64,000 nt of DNA from Alteromonas sp. IB21 (GTDB taxonomy: Bacteria > Pseudomonadota > Gammaproteobacteria > Enterobacterales > Alteromonadaceae), in the NCBI RefSeq assembly GCF_016405965.1, contig NZ_JAEFCD010000003.1, forward strand, positions 1 to 64,000, given 5' to 3'. Below, one piece after another: positions 8,890 through 16,852 of the stretch; within the stretch, counting starts at the first letter, position 1; the number at the start of each line of letters is the position of its first letter. The translations under genes were made by a program, and so were the position numbers. The notes below the pieces were generated by a model, which did no database searches, was not told the origin of the DNA, and was given only the letters and a program-made list of their open reading frames with translations.

Positions 8890-9591
8890 CTAACTTTTTC
8901 TCGCTATTTTAGCTTCCAGTAAAGCGATTTCTTTTTTGCGACCTAAGTCTGCAAGAGGGCGATCTGCACGACTTGGAGCAACCTGTGCCTTTTTGGCGAA
9001 TTTAATGGCTTCGTCATATTTACCGTTATCGAATAGATACTCTGCGTAGAAATAGTTGGGATCTATTCCGTCAGGGTTTATTTCAAGCGCATGCTTTAGC
9101 AATTTCTCAGCTTTTTTGTCGCTACCGAAACTAATAGGCCAGCCCGGAAGTTTATGATACAGCACACCTAGACTGGTCATCGCAGAGCCAGAGAGTGCGT
9201 TTTCGTCCAATCGCATTGCTTGTTCAAAACTCTTACGCGCATCCTTTGCGTAGTCCAGAGCACCAAGTCCGCCCTTGGCACCGGCTGTACTGGATTGAAT
9301 TATGCCTTGCCAAATCAATAGTTCAGGGTTGTTGGGTTCTGCCTTAACGAAAGATTTAGCGGTATTAATAAGGGCGACGAATGCTTTTTCCTTTTCTGCA
9401 TCATCAAGTTCATAGTTAATATGTGCCCACTGATGCTGAAGTGTCTTTAACGGGTTAGTTGCTGTTTCACTTAAGGCAGATGTCGGCGCTGTACTTTCTG
9501 TGACCTCGTTAGCTTGAGCCATAGCCGTATGACTTAATGCCAGACCGAGTCCTAGAATTACCGTGGTGCTGAGCGTGGTTAATTTCTTCAT
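8890..9591 (-). CDS. Periplasmic TPR-repeat protein of unknown function
   Basis: The 233-residue protein has a clear Sec signal peptide (MKKLTTLS..., hydrophobic core to about residue 23, probable cleavage after AMA), then an all-helical TPR-like body. Recognisable TPR-type helices include ARKSFEQAMRLDENA, KAEKLLKHALEINPD and YDEAIKFAKKAQ. The GWPISFGSDKKAEKLLKHALE stretch resembles the TatT-type TPR proteins associated with TRAP transporters, but no transporter is nearby. A strong GAGGA ribosome-binding site precedes the ATG. It follows the SDR gene by 15 bp and so is probably the last gene of the hemolysin-ligase-diiron-SDR operon; its role there is unknown. Confidence 0.75.
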   Translation of the reverse strand: MKKLTTLSTTVILGLGLALSHTAMAQANEVTESTAPTSALSETATNPLKTLQHQWAHINYELDDAEKEKAFVALINTAKSFVKAEPNNPELLIWQGIIQSSTAGAKGGLGALDYAKDARKSFEQAMRLDENALSGSAMTSLGVLYHKLPGWPISFGSDKKAEKLLKHALEINPDGIDPNYFYAEYLFDNGKYDEAIKFAKKAQVAPSRADRPLADLGRKKEIALLEAKIARKS

Positions 9592-9606
9592 AGTAATGTC
9601 CTCGTG

Positions 9607-10452
9607 TTAAATCAGCTTATTACCCAGGCGGGTATCGTTTTGAGCGCTGGTTTGTTTGTCTTGTGATTGCGATTTTTGAAAGGCATAGCGTTTAATTATT
9701 GGAAGTTTTTTTGCCAACGCGTTGTCAACAACACTGGGAACTAGCGCGTTAAGTTTGGCAAAAAAGCGTTCAGCACGTCCTAGCGCCACTCTTGGCAAAT
9801 TGTTTTCTAACTGTTTAATAAATGCTTGTGCTACTACATCAGGCTCATCTGTCTGGTTGCCTAATGCGTCGTTTAGCGCAATAGCGCGTTGGTCGTTTAT
9901 GTCGGTGCGCGTTGCACGCGGCGCTAGATAATGAAATTTAATTTTGCTATCGCTGAATTCTCTGTGCATGGCTTCCGTCCAGCCTTTCAACGCGAATTTA
10001 GTTGCGCAGTAGGTTCCGTGCGCAGCAAAACCGATACCTCCAAAAGCAGAGCCTACATTCACAATGTGCGCAGACGGTCTACGTTCTAGTAACGGCAGCA
10101 GGCGTTGGGTTAGTAGCATGGGTGCCAGCATATTTGTCGACACAATCGACTCGATAGGGGTGCCCACAAACTCGCCAACATAGGTAATGCCGGCATTGTT
10201 AACCAGAATACTTAAAGGAAGTCGTTGGCAGGCACTTACTACTCTATCTCTGCCTTCATCTGACGTAATGTCAGCCACAACGGCGGTATGATGAAGGGTT
10301 AAATTTTGTTGCAGCTGTTCGAGCTTCGCCTTACTTCTGCCAGTTAGGATAATGTGCGCGCCTTTTTCATCAAGCGCGTTGGCTATTGCTTTACCAATAC
10401 CGCCAGTAGCACCTGTAAGAAGCACCACTTGATTACGCCACTCAATATTCAT
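9607..10452 (-). CDS. Short-chain dehydrogenase/reductase (SDR)
   Basis: A classical SDR oxidoreductase of 281 residues. The Rossmann motif TGATGGIG (residues 13-20), NNAG (85-88), catalytic Ser135 (VNVGSAFGG), Tyr148 and Lys152 (TYCATKFALKG) are all present, so it should be an active NAD(P)(H)-dependent enzyme. Substrate cannot be inferred. Its C-terminal extension (after about residue 225) is polar and basic. It starts 65 bp after the diiron protein gene with an AAGGTAA ribosome-binding site. In this setting a reduction or oxidation of the ligase/diiron-enzyme product is the natural guess. Confidence 0.9.
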   Translation of the reverse strand: MNIEWRNQVVLLTGATGGIGKAIANALDEKGAHIILTGRSKAKLEQLQQNLTLHHTAVVADITSDEGRDRVVSACQRLPLSILVNNAGITYVGEFVGTPIESIVSTNMLAPMLLTQRLLPLLERRPSAHIVNVGSAFGGIGFAAHGTYCATKFALKGWTEAMHREFSDSKIKFHYLAPRATRTDINDQRAIALNDALGNQTDEPDVVAQAFIKQLENNLPRVALGRAERFFAKLNALVPSVVDNALAKKLPIIKRYAFQKSQSQDKQTSAQNDTRLGNKLI

Positions 10453-10517
10453 TGTATTTACCTTAACGTGTTAGCCGTTTACCTCAGGAGATAAGCACCA
10501 GAGGTACACCCTTGAAT

Positions 10518-11189
10518 TTAAGCAACCTGTTCCAAGCCGTGTTCGGGTGTTAATTCGCGAAAGATATCTCCGTATAAGCGATAAAACATGTTCGCGCTGT
10601 GAATGATCATTTGTTGCTCTTTGGGGTCGGTAATTTTGTTCATAAGCCCTTCAAAGAAAACAATGTGCTCTTGGTCTAGCGCACCGTGAGAGGTAAGGTA
10701 TTTAAACGCTGATTTAGGCAGTGATAACTTGTCTTTGATTTGTTTTGCAGCGGCGTCGGCAAGCGCAATACTTGTGCCCTCTAAAACGAATACCATGCCG
10801 AAGAAATACAGTGGACTTTTGCGTGCTATTGCATCAAAAGCATAGGCAACCATTAATTCGGTGGCGGGTGCAGGCTGACTATTCCTCGCCTTTTCTTTAT
10901 CAACGCCACAGGCTGCAAGGTCGTTAAGGATCCACTCCTGGTGACCCATTTCTTCTTCAATGTATTCACCAATTGCTTCTCTTAGCCATTCCTTATCTTC
11001 GTTGAGTTTGGCACCTGTAGCCATAAGCAGTGGAACAGTAAACTTAACGTGATGATAGGCCTGTTGAAGAAAGGCAATATAGTCGTTTAGGTTAAAATCA
11101 CCGTTAAAGCAGCGTTGTATAATCGGCGCCTGTAAGAATGTCTGTCTGGCATGCTCGGTGTTACTTTGAAGTTGCTGATAGAAATTCAT
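10518..11189 (-). CDS. Haem-oxygenase-like diiron oxidase/oxygenase (TenA/PqqC-like fold)
   Basis: The 223-residue helical protein belongs to the haem-oxygenase-like iron-containing redox enzyme group, which includes the 1-alkene-forming UndA and the chlamydial CADD. A full set of candidate metal ligands is visible: Glu80 and His83 (EEEMGHQEW), Glu137 (FVLEGTS), His168, Asp172 and His175 (SHGALDQEH, spacing H-x3-D-x2-H). It lacks the hallmark thiaminase residues I would expect of TenA and no thiamine gene is nearby. It lies 3 bp from the ligase gene, with AAGGAAT before its ATG. The reaction is unknown; members of this group oxidise fatty acids or amino-acid-like substrates using O2. Confidence 0.82.
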   Translation of the reverse strand: MNFYQQLQSNTEHARQTFLQAPIIQRCFNGDFNLNDYIAFLQQAYHHVKFTVPLLMATGAKLNEDKEWLREAIGEYIEEEMGHQEWILNDLAACGVDKEKARNSQPAPATELMVAYAFDAIARKSPLYFFGMVFVLEGTSIALADAAAKQIKDKLSLPKSAFKYLTSHGALDQEHIVFFEGLMNKITDPKEQQMIIHSANMFYRLYGDIFRELTPEHGLEQVA

Positions 11190-11192
11190 AAA

Positions 11193-12707
11193 TTATTCCT
11201 TGATAACAAATTGAGAAGAAGATGGTATTGTGCTTTGAGCGCTGTACAGGTGTTGGTCTAGGCTCTGGTAGAGCAAGTCTAAATCAGTCGCGTAGCGTGC
11301 GATTATTGCGTCACGTTTCATCTTTCCCGTTGGGGTAAGCAGTTGGTTTTCTGGCGTGCAAGGACCGATGGTGGTGAAATTAACAACTTGCGCATAGTCA
11401 GGTAACTGCTTATTGATAAGTGCAACGGCGCTTTGAATTTGTGTATTAGAAATAGTATTGGAAGCGGGTACGAGGAGCGCAACACAGTAGGGTCTAGCTT
11501 CACAATACACCAAAGCCTGTCTAAACAGTCCTGTTCCCAGTAACAATGATTCAATCCACTCCGGCGATACATTTCTACCAAAGCTGTTCACCATTATGTT
11601 CTTTATACGCCCATTAAGCGTGAGTGTGTTGTCAGAAAAAAAGCCTAAATCGCCGGTTCTGACCTGGGTCGGATAGAATGAGGAAGGTTGATTCAGATAG
11701 CCCAGAAAGTGGTTACCTGTAACTACAATTTCACCCTCTTCGATGTGCAGTTGATTATGACCTAGCGTTTTTCCGGCACTGCCCATCGTATTGCAATTGG
11801 GCGTGTTCAATGTTGATACTGATACCGCTTCAGATAAGCCATAACCTTCAAATACTGGTAGTCCCTTCGCTTGAGCTTGCGCCAGCAAAGCGGGCGATAC
11901 ATGCGCACCGCCAACAGCAATGAACATTAGTGATGAAGGCGGTGTCCAGCCCTGATTACATGCCTGTACTAGCACCATGAGCAAGTCGGGAACCAAGATA
12001 ACAGACGTTGGTTGAACGCGGTCTATCAGTGACAGCAGTGCATTTGGGTTGACGAGTTTGCTCCCTTGAAATCCGCGCTCAGATGCTGTGGCTAAATAAA
12101 CCGTGCCGCCGTGGTATAGAGGGGCGTAAACGCCGGCAATATTCTCAAGTAGGGTAGACAATGGCAGCAAACATAGGTGGTTAACTATTTCCGGTTGAAC
12201 AGCACGGTCAATAGAATAGGCAACTTTCCATTGTGATTCAGTTGACAGGCATACGCCTTTCGGTGAACCCGTAGAGCCCGAAGTAAAGGTTATTTTGTTA
12301 GTACCTAAAGGCATACATACACGAGCGTCATGTTTGAGCGGATGAGCGACAATGTCGTTTTCGCTATCAATAACTGTCGGAGACTCACTCCATTCACTTA
12401 GTTCGCCACCGCTATTGGTCAACAAAAAGTGACACTGGCTCTCATCCAATACATGTTCTTGTTGGGAAGCGCTAAAAAATAGTGGAACGGGAACACAGCA
12501 GACATCAACCTGTTGGCAGGCTAAATCAGCAATCACCCATGCAAAACTATTGTCAAAGGCAATGCCTATCCTCTCGGCATTGTGGTGAGTTATCCAGCTT
12601 GCGAGGTTCTCGACGGCGCTGAAAAGGGCGCGGTAAGTCATTGAACTGTCATTGCACTTCAGCGCAATATCATCATCGTGCCCATTTATATACTGATTAA
12701 GCAACAT
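11193..12707 (-). CDS. AMP-forming acyl/aryl-CoA ligase family enzyme (adenylate-forming)
   Basis: A 504-residue member of the ANL superfamily that activates a carboxylic acid as its acyl-adenylate, usually for transfer to CoA or a carrier protein. Core motifs are intact: ITFTSGSTGSPKG (P-loop, 139-151), FEGYGLSEAVS (286-296), RTGDLGFF (350-357), the hinge region KNIMVNSFGRNVSPEW (369-384) and the catalytic lysine in TPTGKMKRDA near residue 467. It is somewhat short for a long-chain acyl-CoA ligase. It overlaps the preceding hemolysin-family gene by 11 bp, and the diiron enzyme gene follows after 3 bp, so the three are translationally coupled. The substrate is probably a fatty acid, but this is inference. 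Confidence 0.88.
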   Translation of the reverse strand: MLLNQYINGHDDDIALKCNDSSMTYRALFSAVENLASWITHHNAERIGIAFDNSFAWVIADLACQQVDVCCVPVPLFFSASQQEHVLDESQCHFLLTNSGGELSEWSESPTVIDSENDIVAHPLKHDARVCMPLGTNKITFTSGSTGSPKGVCLSTESQWKVAYSIDRAVQPEIVNHLCLLPLSTLLENIAGVYAPLYHGGTVYLATASERGFQGSKLVNPNALLSLIDRVQPTSVILVPDLLMVLVQACNQGWTPPSSLMFIAVGGAHVSPALLAQAQAKGLPVFEGYGLSEAVSVSTLNTPNCNTMGSAGKTLGHNQLHIEEGEIVVTGNHFLGYLNQPSSFYPTQVRTGDLGFFSDNTLTLNGRIKNIMVNSFGRNVSPEWIESLLLGTGLFRQALVYCEARPYCVALLVPASNTISNTQIQSAVALINKQLPDYAQVVNFTTIGPCTPENQLLTPTGKMKRDAIIARYATDLDLLYQSLDQHLYSAQSTIPSSSQFVIKE

Positions 12708-13452
12708 ACGCCGTTTCCTTTTTGGTGCACATACTTTGCGTTAACGCATCCACATTTGCGGAAATAAGCTCAATTGCTCTTTGGTAATGAGCATTAAGTT
12801 CAGGGCATCCAATGATGTGTTGGGTTACGTGATTTAGCGACAGGGCAGTAACCTGAGGAGCGGTATCATAGTAGGTACCCCAGTCATCGCTATTTCCTTT
12901 AAGTTTTGATACATCAGCTCTAACAAGGGGGAGGAGCTGAATACCCGCGCCCAAGAGTAAAGCGGTGAGTTGTGAAGTCGCACTGAAAACCAGGTATTTG
13001 CTACCACATCGTTTTAAAACGAAGAACAGGGCAAATAATAAGGGAAGGGTATAGCGCGATGCACTGCTAAAAAGGTTACCAACTTCAGCAATATGCGCTC
13101 TGTTTACGGTTATCCCTTGTAAGGTGAGGGCAGTTTCTACCGAAGTGTTAAGGTATTGCTCTATAAAAAGAGAATTATACTGACCATCATAGGCGGCAAA
13201 TCTTGCGCCTGCGGCGGCTTTAACTCCATTAGCTTCGAGAGCAAACAGCATAGGCATAAAAGAAGTCACTCGTGCGTTATAGCGAGCTTTAAAACCACTT
13301 ACTATAAACGCTTCAATGCGGCGACGGGCATTATGTCCATGTTTCGCTGCGATAAAGGTTATAGCGGGCTTTTCCTTTGAGACAATCGCAGATTGCTTAC
13401 CAGCAACCTGGGTTGGAACAGAAGCTAAAACGTAACTCATAAACATGCTCAT
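12697..13452 (-). CDS. Thermostable hemolysin-family protein (probable GNAT-like acyltransferase)
   Basis: The 251-residue sequence matches the family named after the Vibrio thermostable hemolysin (delta-VPH). It has no signal peptide, no pore-forming pattern and no transmembrane helix, apart from a hydrophobic core helix at about 136-147. The segment from HIAEVGNLFSSASRY (120-134) through the helix to SKYLVFSATSQLTALLLGAG (151-170) has the layout of a GNAT acyltransferase core: a conserved acidic strand, a long helix, then a strand and a helix ending in a glycine pair. Start is uncertain among ATGs at 13452, 13446 and 13440; no strong ribosome-binding site is visible. It is the first gene after the PmrA-type box at 13487-13503. 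Confidence 0.72.
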   Translation of the reverse strand: MSMFMSYVLASVPTQVAGKQSAIVSKEKPAITFIAAKHGHNARRRIEAFIVSGFKARYNARVTSFMPMLFALEANGVKAAAGARFAAYDGQYNSLFIEQYLNTSVETALTLQGITVNRAHIAEVGNLFSSASRYTLPLLFALFFVLKRCGSKYLVFSATSQLTALLLGAGIQLLPLVRADVSKLKGNSDDWGTYYDTAPQVTALSLNHVTQHIIGCPELNAHYQRAIELISANVDALTQSMCTKKETAYVA

Positions 13453-13486
13453 TGGTTTTGCGATGTTAAGAGTATTAACGCGAGAC

Positions 13487-13503
13487 CTTAAGAGAACCTT
13501 AAG
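13487..13503 (-). promoter_or_regulatory. PmrA-type box upstream of the hemolysin-ligase-diiron-SDR operon
   Basis: Exact direct repeat CTTAAG-N5-CTTAAG (minus-strand spacer GTTCT), 34 bp before the first possible start codon. This is the half-site and spacing known for PmrA/BasR boxes in enterobacteria. A TTAATA/TAATAC hexamer begins 8-9 bp downstream on the minus strand, so the box would occupy the -35 region, as in promoters activated by OmpR-family regulators. Two identical-format boxes lie at 16811 and 20654. Confidence 0.8.
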
Positions 13504-13549
13504 TGTGAAAAATTTTTATAAAGGTTAATGTTAAGAACGCCCAAGCCAT

Positions 13550-15361
13550 TTAATTGCTTGAGCCTTTATAGCTGTTAAAAACTGGGCCGTTAGTCGGTAA
13601 ATCACAGGTAGCGTTTGCAGCACTGGCAGGAAGCAATAACCATTCGTCACGGTGGGCTATGCCCAGTGAAGTTGCTTGTGACAAGTCTACACATTGAAAC
13701 TTGTAGTCATTTGGAACTAACAAAAAGCGTTGAGGTATTGGGGGGCTAATCCGCTGGCCTGAAGCTTTTGTTAGCCCGCGCGAAGGCTCGGAAGTATCAG
13801 TTAGCCAAGCCCACGCTGTACCGTTTTCTAGCTCTTTAGGGATATGGTAACCAAAATGAGTCATTTGAAAGGGTGAAAAAAGCAAATACTGTTCTTTAAA
13901 GCTGACTATCCCTACCTCGAAGGCAGTTGAATCCTTCGTCAACATATTATCTATTTGGCTTTCTGCATTTTGAAGGACTATACGGGGAGTACGGTAGTCA
14001 TTGAGCAGCCATGCTCCGAATGTGGAAGGGATTACAGTTAAAATGAAAAGCCATGAAAGTAATTGGTAGGCAAGTGATTTCCCCTCCACTGCATTGCGAT
14101 TTTTATTGTAAAGATAATAGACAATATGAGTACAAAGCCCAGCGAAACCGAGTACGAGTAATAACATACTTAAACGAACGAGGGTTTCGCTGTCGCTGTC
14201 AAAGCGCGTAATCAACTTGCTGGCGATGGGCTCGTGAAACAGCAGTGCTAAGCCAGCAATCAATAAAGCGCCAGAGATTAACGAAGTTACTGCACGCGAA
14301 AACAGCGCTAACCCTCTTGATACAGTTGAATTTGCAAGTACCAGACCTGCAATCATGCTCAACGCTGGCAGTGCCGGTAGAACATAAACACCACGTTTAC
14401 CTGGGCTGATACTAAAGAAAATGACGACTAATATTACCCATATCAACAATGATGAGTAAGCGGGATTTTGAGTAAGCACATTTCTTAACCATTTAGCTTT
14501 TGATAGCAGTATGGCAACTGGCGTGATCCAAAATACAGGAATAACTTCAACAATATAGTAATACCAAGGCTCTATGTGGTGCCATGCATTGGCATAACGC
14601 TCAGCTGTTTGTTTAAATAAAATGTTCGACAAGTATTGTTGAATTTGAGGCTCTTGTTTTATCAAGCCAAGATAAAGCAGAGGTGCAAGCCACATCGCCA
14701 CAACCGATAGCATGATTAAGGGGCCAAACAACATACGCAATGACCACTGGCCGCGATGTAAGCCGCTAGTAAATGCGAAAAACGCAATGGGAATAAACAA
14801 AAGAATAGGTAAAAAGCCAACGCCTTTCGTTATGATGCCAAGCCCCATTAAGATCCATGCTGTAAAGTACCATCGCCAACTAACACGCACGTAGAAGTGC
14901 TGAATGAACCCGCAGACGCCAATCCAAACAAAACAGGCGACAAGGGCATCGATTTGAGCAAATTTGGCTTGAATGAGGAACTGGGGGCTAAGTAGAAGTG
15001 CGAGCATACTCAACATTGCCGCTTTTTCGCTGGCAAGTTTTAGCGATAGGTTGTAGGTTAGCCCCAAAGTGACAAGGCTTGCGATTGCGTTAGGCAGGAG
15101 CATAGCCACCTTCAAGCTACCCGTTATAAGGTAAAAGAAGGCAATACACCACATAAACACAGGAGGCTTGTCCGGATAAATTTCGCCACCGCGCATGGGC
15201 ACAAGCCACTGTCCGCTGTTCACCATCTCTTTTGCGACTAAGGCGAATCGAGGCTCATCGGGTGGCCAAGCATCTCTGAAGCCTAAACCTATCAATATCA
15301 GAGCACAGGCGAAAAAGAACAGGGTTGATGCATGATTATTTAAGTTAAGCACAAGCCTCAC
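13550..15361 (-). CDS. ArnT-like lipid-linked sugar transferase (GT-C/PMT family)
   Basis: An integral membrane glycosyltransferase of 603 residues with about a dozen hydrophobic helices. The N-terminus carries the GT-C signature: the acidic loop RDAWPPDEPRFALVAKEM (about 29-46), followed by GEIYPDKPPVFMW (about 59-71), as in ArnT, which moves 4-amino-4-deoxy-L-arabinose from undecaprenyl phosphate to lipid A. The large C-terminal soluble part (about 450-603) is periplasmic in such enzymes. The sugar and acceptor are unknown, since no Arn sugar-synthesis genes (arnA, arnB, arnD) are in the window. It overlaps the VTT gene by 4 bp and ends the GT2-VTT-ArnT-like operon. Confidence 0.85.
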   Translation of the reverse strand: MRLVLNLNNHASTLFFFACALILIGLGFRDAWPPDEPRFALVAKEMVNSGQWLVPMRGGEIYPDKPPVFMWCIAFFYLITGSLKVAMLLPNAIASLVTLGLTYNLSLKLASEKAAMLSMLALLLSPQFLIQAKFAQIDALVACFVWIGVCGFIQHFYVRVSWRWYFTAWILMGLGIITKGVGFLPILLFIPIAFFAFTSGLHRGQWSLRMLFGPLIMLSVVAMWLAPLLYLGLIKQEPQIQQYLSNILFKQTAERYANAWHHIEPWYYYIVEVIPVFWITPVAILLSKAKWLRNVLTQNPAYSSLLIWVILVVIFFSISPGKRGVYVLPALPALSMIAGLVLANSTVSRGLALFSRAVTSLISGALLIAGLALLFHEPIASKLITRFDSDSETLVRLSMLLLVLGFAGLCTHIVYYLYNKNRNAVEGKSLAYQLLSWLFILTVIPSTFGAWLLNDYRTPRIVLQNAESQIDNMLTKDSTAFEVGIVSFKEQYLLFSPFQMTHFGYHIPKELENGTAWAWLTDTSEPSRGLTKASGQRISPPIPQRFLLVPNDYKFQCVDLSQATSLGIAHRDEWLLLPASAANATCDLPTNGPVFNSYKGSSN

Positions 15362-16035
15362 GACGGCTCACTCCTACAAGAAATGCCTGATAAGGATAGA
15401 AGTAGAAGAAGGCTTATGATCAAGCCACCTATTTGTAAAGGCTGTTCAAGGGAACTGACAAAGCGAGAACCGCTTCCAAGTAAAGTAAACAAAAAAGTTT
15501 GAGGCGCAAAACCGATTGCACTTGCAAGAATAAACGGGACAAACGGAACGCTTAGCACACCTGCGACAGCATTTGTGATTAAGTTAGAGCCTACAGGGAA
15601 TAAACGAACAATTAACACATTGCGAAAACTTCGCTTGGCCAGTTTGTTTTCAACTGGTTTTAACTTTGAACCTAAAAGACGGACAGCGAGTGAGCGCAGA
15701 GGGCCATTTGCTAATGCGTAGGCGATACATGCAGACAATACCGTTAGCAACAAAGCAATTAATCCTCCCTGCCATGCGCCAAAGCCCACTCCGCAAAAAA
15801 AGCTGACTGCCTGACGAGGAAAACCCATAGTTAAAAGCACAACACAGCCACTTAAAATCACACTCAGCGACTGCCAATTTAAATTTGAAATATAGGCATT
15901 CAACCAATCTGTATCATCACCGTGTTTCCATACTTCACCTGTGACCTCAAGCGACAAATAGCAGATAAGCGCGATGCTAGCTGCACCAATTAAAAACTGT
16001 ATGACGCTTTTGAGGCGGCGAACATTAGTCTTCAT
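15358..16035 (-). CDS. VTT-domain (TVP38/TMEM64, DedA-related) membrane protein
   Basis: About 225 residues with five or so hydrophobic segments and the VTT-domain core: GFPRQAVSFFCGVGFG and, further on, VRLFPVGSNLITNAVAGVLSVPF followed by FILASAIGFAPQTFLF (numbers omitted; central and C-terminal thirds). Relatives in the wider DedA/VTT superfamily include undecaprenyl-phosphate flippases and lipid scramblases. I start at the ATG at 16035, which overlaps the end of the GT2 gene by 11 bp; an ATG at 16053 would overlap by 29 bp. Being sandwiched between two lipid-carrier glycosyltransferases suggests a role in carrier-lipid movement, which is inference. Confidence 0.82.
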   Translation of the reverse strand: MKTNVRRLKSVIQFLIGAASIALICYLSLEVTGEVWKHGDDTDWLNAYISNLNWQSLSVILSGCVVLLTMGFPRQAVSFFCGVGFGAWQGGLIALLLTVLSACIAYALANGPLRSLAVRLLGSKLKPVENKLAKRSFRNVLIVRLFPVGSNLITNAVAGVLSVPFVPFILASAIGFAPQTFLFTLLGSGSRFVSSLEQPLQIGGLIISLLLLLSLSGISCRSEPS

Positions 16036-16762
16036 GACCCATTCCGCTGACAATGTGATTAAGCTTGTTTCTGTACATTAGCCATCTGACGCCAAGCATA
16101 TCGATGGCCCCTGCCCAGCCACGATTCCATGCTGTGTAATTTGATTTACCTTCTAAACGCGCGCGATGATTGACCGATACACATACCACCTTTCCCCCAA
16201 GCCTTTTAGTTAAAGCGGGAATATATCGGTGCATATGGTCAAAGTAGGGTAAAAGTAAAAAGGTGCTTCTTGGGAGTAGCTTCAAGCCACAGCCCGTGTC
16301 TGGTGTGTCGTCTTGTAGGATCCACTGGCGAACACGATTGGCAACTTTAGACTGAAATCGCTTCCACGGGGTATCTTTTCGCTTCTTACGATGTCCGATA
16401 ACGCAGAAGTGCGCTGCGTTAGTTTCTTTAGCTGCGCGAATAAGTCGCGGTATATCAGCAGGATCGTTTTGCCCATCAGCATCAAGGGTGATGATCCACT
16501 TTCCTTTTGCCTGCAAAACACCGTGAAAAACGGACGTGCTTTGACCGCAGCTCATAGGGTGGACGATGACCCGACAACTTACCGGCAAGGTGCTTGAAAG
16601 GTTACGCAGTAAGGATAGAGATTCGTCGCTGCTACCATCATCTACAACAATAATTTCTGTTGTTGCATTAGGGACCACCTCTGAAATTTCTAGCAACAAA
16701 GCAGAAAGGTTTTTGGCTTCATTTTTAGCAGGTAAAACAACACTGACGTCAAACTGGCGCAT
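16025..16762 (-). CDS. GT2 glycosyltransferase, dolichyl/undecaprenyl-phosphate sugar synthase-like (ArnC/DPM1 type)
   Basis: The 245-residue GT-A fold enzyme begins VSVVLPAKNEAKNL and shows the GT2 motifs DDGSSD (41-46), DADGQ (94-98, the metal-binding DXD type), TGCGLKL (156-162) and HRARLEGKSNY (199-209). These are typical of enzymes that move a sugar from a nucleotide donor to a polyprenyl phosphate. Unlike ArnC it lacks the C-terminal pair of membrane helices, so it is probably a peripheral membrane protein. It is the first gene after the PmrA-type box at 16811-16827 and couples to the VTT gene by overlap. Likely product: undecaprenyl-phosphate-linked sugar for the ArnT-like enzyme. Confidence 0.88.
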   Translation of the reverse strand: MRQFDVSVVLPAKNEAKNLSALLLEISEVVPNATTEIIVVDDGSSDESLSLLRNLSSTLPVSCRVIVHPMSCGQSTSVFHGVLQAKGKWIITLDADGQNDPADIPRLIRAAKETNAAHFCVIGHRKKRKDTPWKRFQSKVANRVRQWILQDDTPDTGCGLKLLPRSTFLLLPYFDHMHRYIPALTKRLGGKVVCVSVNHRARLEGKSNYTAWNRGWAGAIDMLGVRWLMYRNKLNHIVSGMGHED

Positions 16763-16810
16763 AAGAATATTTGGTAAATCATCGAATGACGTGCACTTTA
16801 TAAGTCGAAC

Positions 16811-16827
16811 CTTAAGAGAAGCTTAAG
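16811..16827 (-). promoter_or_regulatory. PmrA-type box upstream of the GT2-VTT-ArnT-like operon
   Basis: Exact CTTAAG-N5-CTTAAG direct repeat (minus-strand spacer CTTCT) in the 90-bp gap between the outer-membrane protein gene and the GT2 gene. A TATAAA hexamer begins 8 bp downstream on the minus strand. The arrangement matches the boxes at 13487 and 20654, which supports a genuine regulator-dependent promoter rather than read-through from the upstream two-component operon. Confidence 0.82.
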
Positions 16828-16852
16828 TTGGGCGCTAAAGTACAAACTTACA

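Noticed and set aside
10518..11189. TenA thiaminase annotation for the haem-oxygenase-like protein
   Set aside because: The fold is shared, but it carries a diiron-type ligand set and lies with no thiamine gene; the diiron oxidase/oxygenase reading is better supported.
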